Assembly (NCBI RefSeq): GCF_000430725.1
Contig: NZ_KE387206.1
Coordinates: 37,506 to 101,505, forward strand
Origin: Azohydromonas australica DSM 1124
GTDB lineage: Bacteria > Pseudomonadota > Gammaproteobacteria > Burkholderiales > Burkholderiaceae_C
Direction: 5' to 3'
Length of the DNA stretch: 64,000 bases
Within the stretch, counting starts at the first letter, position 1. Every line of letters begins with the position of its first letter. A program made the translations under genes and the position numbers. Shown here piece by piece: positions 54,528 through 63,382 of the stretch. The notes under the pieces were generated by a model, which saw only the letters and a list, made by a program, of their open reading frames with translations, had not been told where the DNA came from and made no database searches.

Positions 54528-55400
54528 ATGATCCCACTGTGCCAGCCTCCTGACGCCTCGCCCCGTGAGCCCAAGCTGATCTGCCCGCCCGGGACGGCAG
54601 ACTGCCACGTGCACGTGTACGGCCCGCTCGACCAGTATCCTGTTGCACCCACGCGCTCTTTTGACGTGCCCGAGGCCTTGCCTGCGTCGCTGCGCAAGCT
54701 GCACGACATCCTGGGCGTGGAGCGACTGGTGCTGGTGCAGCCCAGCGGCTACGGCACTGACAACCGGCGGCATCTCGATGCGGTGGCCGAGATGGGGCGG
54801 CCTGCACGGGTCATCGCCGCGCTGCGCGCCGATGTCCCGGATGCCGAGCTCGACCGCATGCACGAGGCCGGCGTGCGCGGCGTGCGCTACAACATCGGCC
54901 ACGCGGGCGCCGTCCCGCTGGCCGAGATGCCCGTGCTGGCCGGTCGCATCGCGCGGCTGGGCTGGCATGTGCAGCTGCACGTCATGGATGACCAGGGACG
55001 TGCGCCGCTGGCGGAGATGGAGTCGACGCTGCGGGATCTGCCCACCGACGTCGTGATCGACCACATGGGATCGCTGCGGCCGGACAAAGGCCTGGGGCAG
55101 CCCGGCTTCCAGGCCTTGCTGCGGCTGGTGAACACGGGACGCTGCTGGGTCAAGCTCTCCTGCGGCTACCGCATGTCGGCCCTGCCCCCGCCCTATGAGG
55201 ACATGGTGCCCTATGTCCAGGCGCTGCTTGCGGCGCGCCCTGACCGCCTGGTCTGGGCGAGCGACTGGCCCCACGTCTCGTTCAAGGGACAGATGCCCAA
55301 TACCACGGAGCTGCTCGACCAGATGCTGACCTGGGTGCCGGACGAGCAGCAACGCCAGCGGATCTTCGTGCGCAACCCGGAAGTGCTTTACGGGTTCTGA
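54528..55400 (+). CDS. Amidohydrolase, 2-pyrone-4,6-dicarboxylate-hydrolase-like
   Basis: The ATG at 54528 gives 290 residues. The amidohydrolase-2 fold is visible: GTADCHVHVYGPLDQYP (metal-type His pair), the strand VQLHVMDDQ, VIDHMGSLRP and the catalytic-type Asp in LVWASDWPHVSF. The sequence style matches LigI-like PDC hydrolases and lactonases of aromatic catabolism. It most likely opens a lactone or pyrone intermediate of an aromatic acid pathway. Confidence 0.83.
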   Translation: MIPLCQPPDASPREPKLICPPGTADCHVHVYGPLDQYPVAPTRSFDVPEALPASLRKLHDILGVERLVLVQPSGYGTDNRRHLDAVAEMGRPARVIAALRADVPDAELDRMHEAGVRGVRYNIGHAGAVPLAEMPVLAGRIARLGWHVQLHVMDDQGRAPLAEMESTLRDLPTDVVIDHMGSLRPDKGLGQPGFQALLRLVNTGRCWVKLSCGYRMSALPPPYEDMVPYVQALLAARPDRLVWASDWPHVSFKGQMPNTTELLDQMLTWVPDEQQRQRIFVRNPEVLYGF

Positions 55401-55467
55401 CACCCCTTGGCGAGCAGCAGCGCGCCAGGCGCGGACCTGGCCGCTGACCCCACCGACTGGAGACCAC

Positions 55468-56469
55468 ATGCCCACCGTCCCACTGCTTGGCAGCGTTGCC
55501 CGGCGCACTGCGCTGCTCTTATCCGTGCTCACTGTCATGGGACTGGGCACGGGGGCGCATGCGCAACCTTCGGCCGACTACCCCGCGAAGGCAGTCCGGC
55601 TCGTCGTCCCCTTCCCTCCAGGTGGGCCAGCCGACGTCCTTGGGCGTGCGATAGCACAGCGCCTGGCCGAAAAATGGGGCCAACCAGTCGTGGTGGACAA
55701 CAAGGGCGGCGCCAATACCCTCATTGCAGCACAGGAAGTGGCCCGTGCAGTGCCCGACGGCTACACGCTGTTCATGCCGCTGGACTCAACCTACACCATG
55801 AATCCGGCGCTCTATTCGCGTCTGCCCTATGACCCGGTGAAGGACTTCGCGTCCATCTCGATTGTGGCCCGGCAATCGCTCGTACTCACTGCCACCGACA
55901 GGACACCGTTCAAGACCGTGGCTGACTTGGTGGCGGCGGCCAAGGCCAACCCCGGCAGCATCAACTACGGGTCGAGCACGACGTCGACGCAATTGGCGGG
56001 CGAGCTGTTCACCCGGCAGACCGCCATCAAGCTGGTGCAGGTGCCGTACCGGGGCGCCTCGGAAGTGCTCAAGGGCATGCTCTCGGGAGACGTCCAGGTC
56101 GCCTTCGATGGGATTGCAGCGAACGTCCCGCACATCAAGACGGGAAAGGTCCGAGCGCTGGCCACGACGGCAGCAACGCGCTCGGCCGCACTGCCGGACG
56201 TACCGACGCTGGCAGAAGCGGGTCTCAAGGGGTACGAGCTCGTGATGTGGAATGCGCTGTCGGCACCTGCGGGCACGCCCAGGCCCATCATCGACAAGAT
56301 CAACAAGGATGTGGTCGAGGTGGTCAAGCGCCAGGACATCAAGGACCAGCTCAAGGTCTTCGGTTTCGAGATGGCCGGCACCACGCCCGAAGAAATGAAC
56401 GAGACCATTCGCAAGGAAACGGCCAAGTACGCTCCGCTGATCAGGGACCTCGGGCTGAAGATGGATTGA
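55468..56469 (+). CDS. Bug-family periplasmic substrate-binding protein 2
   Basis: A 333-residue binding protein with a signal peptide ending near AHAQ. Motifs include YPAKAVRLVVPFPPGGPADVL, VVDNKGGANTLIA, DGYTLFMPLD, YGSSTTSTQLAGELF and VPYRGASEVLKG. Same family as the other two Bug proteins but not a recent duplicate. It lies between the amidohydrolase and the racemase-family gene, implying a ligand in the same pathway. Confidence 0.9.
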   Translation: MPTVPLLGSVARRTALLLSVLTVMGLGTGAHAQPSADYPAKAVRLVVPFPPGGPADVLGRAIAQRLAEKWGQPVVVDNKGGANTLIAAQEVARAVPDGYTLFMPLDSTYTMNPALYSRLPYDPVKDFASISIVARQSLVLTATDRTPFKTVADLVAAAKANPGSINYGSSTTSTQLAGELFTRQTAIKLVQVPYRGASEVLKGMLSGDVQVAFDGIAANVPHIKTGKVRALATTAATRSAALPDVPTLAEAGLKGYELVMWNALSAPAGTPRPIIDKINKDVVEVVKRQDIKDQLKVFGFEMAGTTPEEMNETIRKETAKYAPLIRDLGLKMD

Positions 56470-56485
56470 GCCGGAATTGCGTGCC

Positions 56486-57223
56486 ATGAAACCCCTGATG
56501 CTGGATTACGGCTCACGTGGCCGGGTGGGGTTGTTGCTGCCCTCCGTGAATCAGGCCGCCGAGCCGCAACTGCGGGCGATGCTGCCCGAGAACATCGGCA
56601 TGGCCGTCACACGGTTGAAACTGGTGGACAGCTCCGAGGAGGCGTTGCTGGGAATGGCGCGGGATGTGGAGACAGCTGCCGCGCTGCTCGCGGACGCCGG
56701 CGTCAACCTCATCGTGTTTCACTGCACCGCTGTCTCGACCTACAGCGCTGAACTGGAAGCCTCCATCCTGGAGCGCATTGGAGCCGCCACGGGACTGCCC
56801 GCCGTTGCAACGTCACAGGCCCTGGTCGCCGCACTGCAGACACTGCAAGCCCGTCGGATCGTGATGCTGTCGCCGTACACGGATGCAGTGAACCAGCGCG
56901 AGGCGGCCTTCTTCAAGCTCAGAGGATTCGATGTCCTGCGCAATACCGGGCTGGGCTGCAGCACCGGCCGCGAGATGATGGCCATTACGCCTGAATCATG
57001 GCAGTCGCTCGCCTTGGCCAACGCCCATCCCGAGGCGGACGCCTACGTCTTGAGTTGCACGACGGTCAGGACGGCCGAAGTGGTCAGGCCTTTGGAAAAC
57101 TCCCTGGGACGGCCAGTCGTCACCAGCAACACGGCGGTGGCCTGGCATTGCATGCGCAGTCTCGGGATGGCTGGTGGGGTACGGGGCTTCGGCAGTTTGC
57201 TGTCCCGCCCCGCGTCCCAGTGA
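56486..57223 (+). CDS. Asp/Glu-racemase-family enzyme (maleate isomerase / arylmalonate-decarboxylase-like)
   Basis: The ATG at 56486 gives 245 residues. The two active-site cysteines of the superfamily are present: Cys80 in IVFHCTAVST and Cys191 in YVLSCTTVRT. Arylmalonate decarboxylases keep only the second Cys and have Gly at the first position, whereas maleate isomerases and hydantoin racemases have both, so an isomerase or racemase is favoured. The N-terminus VGLLLPSVNQAAEPQL is typical of the maleate-isomerase branch. Substrate unknown; the neighbours suggest a dicarboxylic acid. Confidence 0.8.
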   Translation: MKPLMLDYGSRGRVGLLLPSVNQAAEPQLRAMLPENIGMAVTRLKLVDSSEEALLGMARDVETAAALLADAGVNLIVFHCTAVSTYSAELEASILERIGAATGLPAVATSQALVAALQTLQARRIVMLSPYTDAVNQREAAFFKLRGFDVLRNTGLGCSTGREMMAITPESWQSLALANAHPEADAYVLSCTTVRTAEVVRPLENSLGRPVVTSNTAVAWHCMRSLGMAGGVRGFGSLLSRPASQ

Positions 57224-57535
57224 GTCCATGCTGCCGCGCCGCTTTGGCCCTTCATCCGCAGGCGATGAACGGTGCACTGCAACGCCTGGGCTGCCCTGGC
57301 CGTCAGGTATCGCGTGTCCGGGTGAAACCCTGCTGCGGGATCTAACCCTGATCTGAAAGGTCGTTAGACACACCGCCGAGCCAAGGCCCAGCGTCGTTGC
57401 ACCCGCACGGTAGACGGGCCCAGAGTGCCGGCACCACGCGGCCTGCCCGTCCTCACGCTGCATGGTTGAGCAAGCCCAGTCTCCCTTTTCGTCACACCCA
57501 AGTTGCCTTTCTTGTCCAACACCGCTGGAGACATG
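57224..57535. other. 312-bp gene-free stretch before Bug protein 3
   Basis: No convincing gene, terminator hairpin or promoter pair is visible. An imperfect direct repeat, GATCTAACCCTGATCTGA, lies near 57339-57356. The gap and the fresh ribosome site TGGAG (57526-57530) leave room for a separate promoter. Confidence 0.4.
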
Positions 57536-58513
57536 ATGTCCGTACCCCGCCGATTTGCCCTGGCTGCCTTGGGCACAGCTGCAGTGGCCACTGTCGTACC
57601 CGCTCTCGCGCAGACCGGCTCCGCCAAGCAGGCTCGCATCGTCGTGCCTTTCACGGCCGGAGGCAGCAACGATGTGCTGGCGCGCGTGCTGGCCCAGAAG
57701 CTCGGGGATCTCTGGGGCCAGACCGTGATCGTGGAAAACAAGGCCGGTGCCTCGGGCAACATCGGGGCCGAGTTCGTTGCCAAGGCGGCTGCAGATGGCA
57801 GCACCTTGCTGATCGCCGCGAACAACGTGATGTCGATGAACGCGGCGCTGTACTCCAGGATGCCGATCAATCCGCAGAAGGACCTGGATCCCGTCTCGTT
57901 GCTCGGCACGGTCCCTGTCGTGCTGGTCGTGCGCTCCACGCTGGACGTCAAGAGTGTTCAGGAACTCGTTGCGCTGGCACGGAGCAAGCCAGGCGGGCTG
58001 TCCTATGCGTCTTCCGGCGTCGGGACGCCTCAGCACCTTTCGGCCGAGCTTTTCAAGTCCATGACCAAGACGGACATCGTGCATGTGCCGTACAAGGGGG
58101 CGGCACCGGCCATCACCGACCTCATTGGCGGACAGGTTGACTTGCTGTTCGGCGCCATCAACTCGCTTTTGCCGCACTTGCGCAGCGGCAAGCTCAAGGC
58201 GCTGGCCGTGGCGGGGACCAAGCGCGTGCGTGCGCTGCCGGACGTGCCCACGGTTGCCGAAGCCGGCGTGCCCGGCTACGAAAGTGACATCTGGCTCGGC
58301 CTGGTGGCTCCGGCACGCACCCCTGCCGACATGATCGAGCGCATCAACCGCGATGTTCGCAAAGTCATGGCCATGCCCGATGTCGTCGAGAAGCTGGCCG
58401 AGCAGGGCATTGAACCACTGACCAGTTCGCCGGCGGAGATGGCCAAGCTGGTCGCCTCCGACCTGACCCGCTGGAGCAAGGTCATCAAGGATGCCGGCAT
58501 CCGTGCTGACTGA
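57536..58513 (+). CDS. Bug-family periplasmic substrate-binding protein 3
   Basis: I choose ATG 57536, five bases after TGGAG; ATG 57533 is too close. It has 325 residues and an RR-containing leader SVPRRFALAALGTAAVATVV. Bug motifs are ARIVVPFTAGGSNDVL, VENKAGASGNIGAEF, SYASSGVGTPQHLSAELF and VPYKGAAPAITDLIGG. It is close to the ThDP enzyme gene (44-bp gap) and is the third such protein in 6 kb. Confidence 0.9.
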   Translation: MSVPRRFALAALGTAAVATVVPALAQTGSAKQARIVVPFTAGGSNDVLARVLAQKLGDLWGQTVIVENKAGASGNIGAEFVAKAAADGSTLLIAANNVMSMNAALYSRMPINPQKDLDPVSLLGTVPVVLVVRSTLDVKSVQELVALARSKPGGLSYASSGVGTPQHLSAELFKSMTKTDIVHVPYKGAAPAITDLIGGQVDLLFGAINSLLPHLRSGKLKALAVAGTKRVRALPDVPTVAEAGVPGYESDIWLGLVAPARTPADMIERINRDVRKVMAMPDVVEKLAEQGIEPLTSSPAEMAKLVASDLTRWSKVIKDAGIRAD

Positions 58514-58556
58514 AGGCACGTTGCCCTACTCGATCACCCTCACGAAGAACCATACC

Positions 58557-60353
58557 ATGAGCAACCAACGCGAATCTGCCGTGCGGCGGGACGTACCGTC
58601 ACCTTTCGCGCCAGGCGGCGCTCTCTGGGCCAGCGATTCAATCGCAGCCATGATCCGGGCGCTGGACGTTCCCTACGTGGTCCTGAACCCCGGCTCCAGT
58701 TTCCGCGGCCTGCATGACAGCCTGGTGAACCACCTCGGCAATGAGCGCCCGCAGATGCTGGTGGTGCTGCATGAGGAGCATGCGGTGGCCATCGCCCATG
58801 GGTATGCCAAGGTCGCCGGGCGCCCGCTGGCTGCATTCGTGCACAGCAACGTAGGGCTGATGCATGCGTCCATGGCGATCTACAACGCCTGGGCCGATCG
58901 CGTGCCCGTCATCGTGCTGGGAGCCACCGGTCCGGTGGACGCGGCCAAGCGCAGGCCGTGGATCGACTGGCTTCACACGGCGCAGGACCAGGGCGCGCTG
59001 GTGCGCCACTTCATCAAGTGGGACGCACAGCCCGCATCGGTGGGCGCCTCGCACGAGGCACTGCTCAGGGCGCGCCAGATCGCCACGACCGCGCCGCAGG
59101 GGCCAGTCTACGTGTGCTTCGATGCAACGCTGCAGGAAACGAAGCTGTCGTCGGTGCCCGACCTGCCCGACGCGCAACGTTACCTGGCTCCGCCGCCGGC
59201 ACGCCCCGCCCAGGAGCTCATCGAGCAGGCCGCGCAATGGCTGATACAGGCCGAGCGACCCGTCATCCTCATGGGGCGGGTTTCGCGCGACAAGCAGGCC
59301 TGGGACGAGCGCGTGGCGCTGGCGGAGGCTCTTGGGGCCAAGGTGCTCACGGACCTTAAGCTGGGGGCGGCTTTCCCGACCGCACACGAGTTGCATGCGG
59401 CCCCGCCGGGGTTCTTCATGTCAGACGCCTCGTCGGCGGCGCTGCGCGACGCTGACGTGGTGCTGAGCCTGGACTGGTGGGACCTGGGAGGCACGCTCAA
59501 GGCGGCGTGGGGCAGCCAGCCCGTGCATAGCCGGGTCATCCAGGTTTCCGTGGACCACTACAGCCACAACGGATGGAGCCAGGACCATCAGGGCCTGCCA
59601 CCCGTGGACCTGTTCCTCCTCGCGGAGCCTGAGCCCACCGTCAGGCTGCTGAACCAGGCAGTCCGCCCGCGCAACGTCCAGCGCCCGTCGCCCTTGCCCC
59701 AAGCACGAGGCTCCGTGCGAGCCGGCGACGGCACGATCAGCATCGGCATGATGGCCGACGCCCTCAAGCGCGCCACCGCAGGCTGCAAGCCCTGCCTGAT
59801 TCGGCTCCCCCTGGGCTGGTCCGGCGACATGTGGGACTTTGACGACCCCCTGGACTACCTGGGCTACGACGGCGGCGGAGGCATCGGCTCCGGGCCCGGA
59901 ATGGCGGTGGGTGCTGCCCTGGCGCTCCGAGGCAGCGACCGCTTGCCTGTGGCCGTGATTGGCGATGGCGACTACATGATGGGCGTGAGCGCCTTCTGGA
60001 CGGCGGCCAACGCCGGCATTCCGCTGTTGACGGTCGTGTGCAACAACCGCTCGTTCTTCAACGACGAACTGCATCAGGAACGTGTCGCGAAAGACCGCAA
60101 CCGCCCGGTGGAGAACCGCTGGATCGGACAGCGCATCTCCGACCCGGAACCGGACCTGGCAGCCATCGCCCGCGGCCAGGGACTCCTCGGCATCGGCCCG
60201 GTGGAAAGCCCGGACGAGCTCGATGCCGCCATGGCGCAAGCGTTGGCAGCAGTGCGCTCTGGAGCCTGTGTCGTGCTCGACGTGCATGTCACCCCGGGGT
60301 ACAGCCCCTCCATGTCCTCGGGCATGACCCGCTCCCAGGAGGACGGCCAATGA
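58557..60353 (+). CDS. Thiamine-diphosphate-dependent enzyme (acetolactate-synthase / benzoylformate-decarboxylase-like)
   Basis: The ATG at 58557 gives 598 residues with the usual three domains. The cofactor-activating Glu is in VLHEEHAVAIAHGYAKV (near residue 73). The ThDP-Mg motif runs from IGDGDYMMGVSAFW (near residue 468) to VCNNRSFFND. A central domain with LMGRVSRDKQAW follows the acetolactate-synthase plan. The gene is coupled to the aldehyde dehydrogenase by a four-base overlap, which suggests decarboxylation of a 2-oxoacid to an aldehyde that is then oxidised. The natural substrate is unknown. Confidence 0.87.
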   Translation: MSNQRESAVRRDVPSPFAPGGALWASDSIAAMIRALDVPYVVLNPGSSFRGLHDSLVNHLGNERPQMLVVLHEEHAVAIAHGYAKVAGRPLAAFVHSNVGLMHASMAIYNAWADRVPVIVLGATGPVDAAKRRPWIDWLHTAQDQGALVRHFIKWDAQPASVGASHEALLRARQIATTAPQGPVYVCFDATLQETKLSSVPDLPDAQRYLAPPPARPAQELIEQAAQWLIQAERPVILMGRVSRDKQAWDERVALAEALGAKVLTDLKLGAAFPTAHELHAAPPGFFMSDASSAALRDADVVLSLDWWDLGGTLKAAWGSQPVHSRVIQVSVDHYSHNGWSQDHQGLPPVDLFLLAEPEPTVRLLNQAVRPRNVQRPSPLPQARGSVRAGDGTISIGMMADALKRATAGCKPCLIRLPLGWSGDMWDFDDPLDYLGYDGGGGIGSGPGMAVGAALALRGSDRLPVAVIGDGDYMMGVSAFWTAANAGIPLLTVVCNNRSFFNDELHQERVAKDRNRPVENRWIGQRISDPEPDLAAIARGQGLLGIGPVESPDELDAAMAQALAAVRSGACVVLDVHVTPGYSPSMSSGMTRSQEDGQ

Positions 60354-61879
60354 CTACATCGGATATCACCAACATGGACGTTGCACGACCCACGGTCCCC
60401 GAAGGCCAGGATCTGAGTGCACTGGTGCCCGAGCTGTTGCCGCGTTCCAGCGGCCTGTACTGGGGCGGCCAATGGCACGACTCGGACGCGGGCCGGACGC
60501 TGCAGAGCATCAACCCGTCCACGGGGCAGCTGCTTGGCGAGGTGACGCAGGCCGACGATGCCGCCGTCGACGCCGCCGTGCGGGCCGCAGCCCAAACTCT
60601 TGCGTCCTGGGCACGCACACCGCCGCTAGAGCGCGCCCGCTGCTTGCGCGAAGCCGCACACCGTATCCGTTCGCATGCCCGCGACCTGGCTCTCATCGAC
60701 GCCGCTGACTGCGGCAATCCTGTGAAGGCGATGCTGGCCGACGCCGAGATTGCTGCCACACAGCTGGAGTACTTCGCCGGCCTGGTACTCGAGATCAAGG
60801 GGGAAACCATACCGACAGCCAACGGCTCCCTTAACTACACGCTGCGTGAGCCGGTCGGGGTCGTGGCCCGCATCTTCCCGTTCAACCATCCGTTCATGTT
60901 TGCCGCCGGCAAGATTGCCGCGCCGCTGGCGGCAGGCAACACGGTGGTCATCAAGCCGCCCGAGCAGGCGCCGCTGTCCACGATCCGCCTGATGGAGCTG
61001 CTGCACGAAGTCTTCCCACCCGGCGTGCTCAATTGCGTGACGGGTGGCCGCGAGGCGGGTGCTGCACTCGTGCGGCATCCGGATGTGGCTGCCGTGGCGC
61101 TCATTGGCAGCGTGGGTGCAGGCAAGGCGGTGTTGCGCGGTGCCGCCGACACCATGAAGCGCTCGCTGCTGGAGCTCGGTGGCAAAAACGCGATGATCGT
61201 GTTTCCCGATGCCGACTTCGAGCGTGCGGTCGACGGTGCCGTGCGCGGCATGAACTTCACCTGGTGCGGCCAGTCCTGCGGTTCCACCAGCCGGCTGTTC
61301 GTGCATGCATCGATCCACGACCGCTTCGTGCAGGCACTCGTGCAACGATTGCAGCTCAGGCATACCCCCGGCATCGCGACCGATCTGCGCACCACGATGG
61401 GCGCCCTGATCAACCGCGCCCAGTACGAGCGCACGCTCGGCTTCATTGACGGCGCACGCCGCGAAGGCGCCGAGCTGGTGTGTGGCGGCCGCCATCCAGC
61501 GCAGCCGCACCTGGCCCAGGGCTTCTTCATTGAGCCTACGGTCTTTGCCGGTGTAACGTCGCGGCACACCATTGCCCGAGAGGAAATCTTCGGTCCTGTG
61601 CTGTCGGTACTCACGTGGAACGACGAGAACGAAATGCTCAAGGCCGTCAACGGTGTGGAGTACGGCCTCACCGGGTCCGTGTGGACGCGAGACCTCCTGA
61701 CAGCACACCGCACGGCCGCGGCGCTGCAAGCCGGCTACGTCTGGATCAACGACTGCTCCCAGCACTTCACCGGCGCACCCTTCGGCGGCTACAAGAACTC
61801 GGGGCTCGGTCGCGAGGAGTCCAAGGACGAGCTGTTCGAGTTCACACAGACAAAGAACGTCAATGTGTGGATGGGCTGA
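60350..61879 (+). CDS. Aldehyde dehydrogenase
   Basis: A 509-residue NAD(P)-dependent ALDH starting at ATG 60350 (AGGAGGA nine bases upstream), inside the end of the ThDP gene. Cofactor motif IFPFNHPFMFAAGKIAAPL, catalytic Glu in LLELGGKNAMIV and catalytic Cys310 in CGQSCGSTSRLF are intact. The final NDCSQHFTGAPFGGYKNSGLG is standard. It should oxidise the aldehyde made by the preceding enzyme. It ends the catabolic cluster. Confidence 0.9.
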   Translation: MTTSDITNMDVARPTVPEGQDLSALVPELLPRSSGLYWGGQWHDSDAGRTLQSINPSTGQLLGEVTQADDAAVDAAVRAAAQTLASWARTPPLERARCLREAAHRIRSHARDLALIDAADCGNPVKAMLADAEIAATQLEYFAGLVLEIKGETIPTANGSLNYTLREPVGVVARIFPFNHPFMFAAGKIAAPLAAGNTVVIKPPEQAPLSTIRLMELLHEVFPPGVLNCVTGGREAGAALVRHPDVAAVALIGSVGAGKAVLRGAADTMKRSLLELGGKNAMIVFPDADFERAVDGAVRGMNFTWCGQSCGSTSRLFVHASIHDRFVQALVQRLQLRHTPGIATDLRTTMGALINRAQYERTLGFIDGARREGAELVCGGRHPAQPHLAQGFFIEPTVFAGVTSRHTIAREEIFGPVLSVLTWNDENEMLKAVNGVEYGLTGSVWTRDLLTAHRTAAALQAGYVWINDCSQHFTGAPFGGYKNSGLGREESKDELFEFTQTKNVNVWMG

Positions 61880-62213
61880 GCCTGCCAACGCAACGTTGGG
61901 CCAAACCTTCTATGAGGGCCTTCTTGTCAAGGATCGCGTTTCGATCGAGGTGGATGTAATCCGTGGCGACAGTCTGATTGATGGTTGGAAGCCTTGAGAT
62001 GTTCGGCTGCAAGCTCGAACCAACTTCTATCCGTACGGGCATCGCCGCTCAGCATCGCAGCTGCATACGCGCCAAGCGCGTTGGCTGGCTTTCAATTACC
62101 GATGCGCCCCATCTAGATGGGTCCGTCCTACATCTACTGCTCCACTGTTGACTCGGGATCGGGCAGAGGCGTAGTAATACCGGTATTGTCTCGTGTGTCG
62201 AGAAGGCGCCGCA
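61880..62213. other. 334-bp gene-free stretch before the transposase remnants
   Basis: No gene is credible here. It includes a perfect 12-base palindrome AATACCGGTATT at 62176-62187, about 27 bases before the transposase start, which may lie inside the IS end. No clear terminator for the aldehyde dehydrogenase was seen. Composition is lower in GC than the genes to the left. Confidence 0.45.
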
Positions 62214-63378
62214 ATGCGACCCTACATGCATGTATGCCAGCGCCCGGAATGCCTGTCGCAGGCTGACAGTCCGACGTGCGCCTTGCACCAGCGAGTCAAC
62301 TTGTTCCTGAGCCGGCTTGATGAACAACAGCGTCGCTGGTACGCCGCGCAGCAGGCACAGGAACTCGGCCATGGGGGCGAGAGGCTGGTGGCGAAGATCA
62401 CCGGCGTCAGTGAGAAGACCATTCGGCGGGGGCGAAGTGAGCTCGATGCCGAATTGGCGGACCGCCTTGTAGGGCGAGCAAGCGGCGGACGTCCCTTCAC
62501 CGAAGACCATGACCCGCAGATAGAGCAAGCCCTGGAGCGGCTACTGGAGTCCGAGACGGCGGGCGACCCGCAACGCCGCACCAAGTTCAGGCGCAGCTCA
62601 CTGCGTCAGATCAGCGCGCGGCTACGGCAAGGCGGCCACTCGGCATGCCCGACCACGGTGTCACGGCTGCTGCGCAAGCTAGGCTATTCGCTCAAGGTTA
62701 ACGCCTGACGCAAGGAAGCCAGGCATCACCTGAGCAGCGCGACGAGCAGTTCTGCCACATCGAGCAGCAAAAGCAGCCGTTCCTTGCCGCCGGTGAGCCA
62801 ATCATCAGCGTGGACAAGAAAATAGGAGCACATCGCGTAACTTCAAGAACGCCGGACAGGCTTGGTGCCGCGAGCCCGAGAGCGTGCTAGTGCACAACTA
62901 TCCCCAGGACGCCATCGGTCAAGCCGTTCCCTACGACGTCTACACGCTCAACACCAATCAAGGCTATGTTTGCGTGGGCGACTGCTTCAGCACGCCACGC
63001 TTTGCGGTGGAAGCGATCGACAACTGGTGGTACGAGCAGAGCCGCAAGAGCTTCCCTAACGCTCGGCGGCTTCTCATCCTGGCCGACGTTGGCGGCCCCG
63101 ACAGCTGCCGCTCTCGCGTGTGGAAGGCGCAGCTTCAAGAGCAGAGCTGCGAGATATACAGGCTCGACGTGACGTTGTGCTACTACCCCAACGGCTGCTC
63201 CAAGTGGAACCCAATCGAGCACCGGATCTTCAGCCACATCAGCATGAAATGTGCGGGCAAGCCGTTGCGCATGTTCGAGCTGATGTGCGCCTACATCGAG
63301 GGCACCACGACGAGCACAGGGCTCACCGTCAAGGCCAATCTCGTGCGCGGCGGCAATGACCAAAATCGGCGCAAGTAA
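62214..63378 (+). pseudogene. ISAzo13-type transposase, broken by a stop and frameshifts
   Basis: The 5' part (62214-62708) has the ISAzo13 pattern LFLSRLDEQQRRWYAAQQAQ, KITGVSEKTIRRGRSELDAE and RQGGHSACPTTVSRLLRKLG. It ends at an in-frame TGA (62706-62708). Downstream, other frames continue the protein: EQRDEQFCHIEQQKQPFLA, then NFKNAGQAWCREPESVLVHNY and the C-terminal domain DNWWYEQSRKSFPNARRLL with WNPIEHRIFSHISMK, ending 63378. At least one stop and two frameshifts make it non-functional. Element ends were not identified. Confidence 0.8.
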
Positions 63379-63382
63379 AGTC

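Noticed and set aside
57224..57535. A gene in the gap before Bug protein 3
   Set aside because: Open frames here are on the minus strand or are low-complexity shadows of the neighbouring genes, without a ribosome site.
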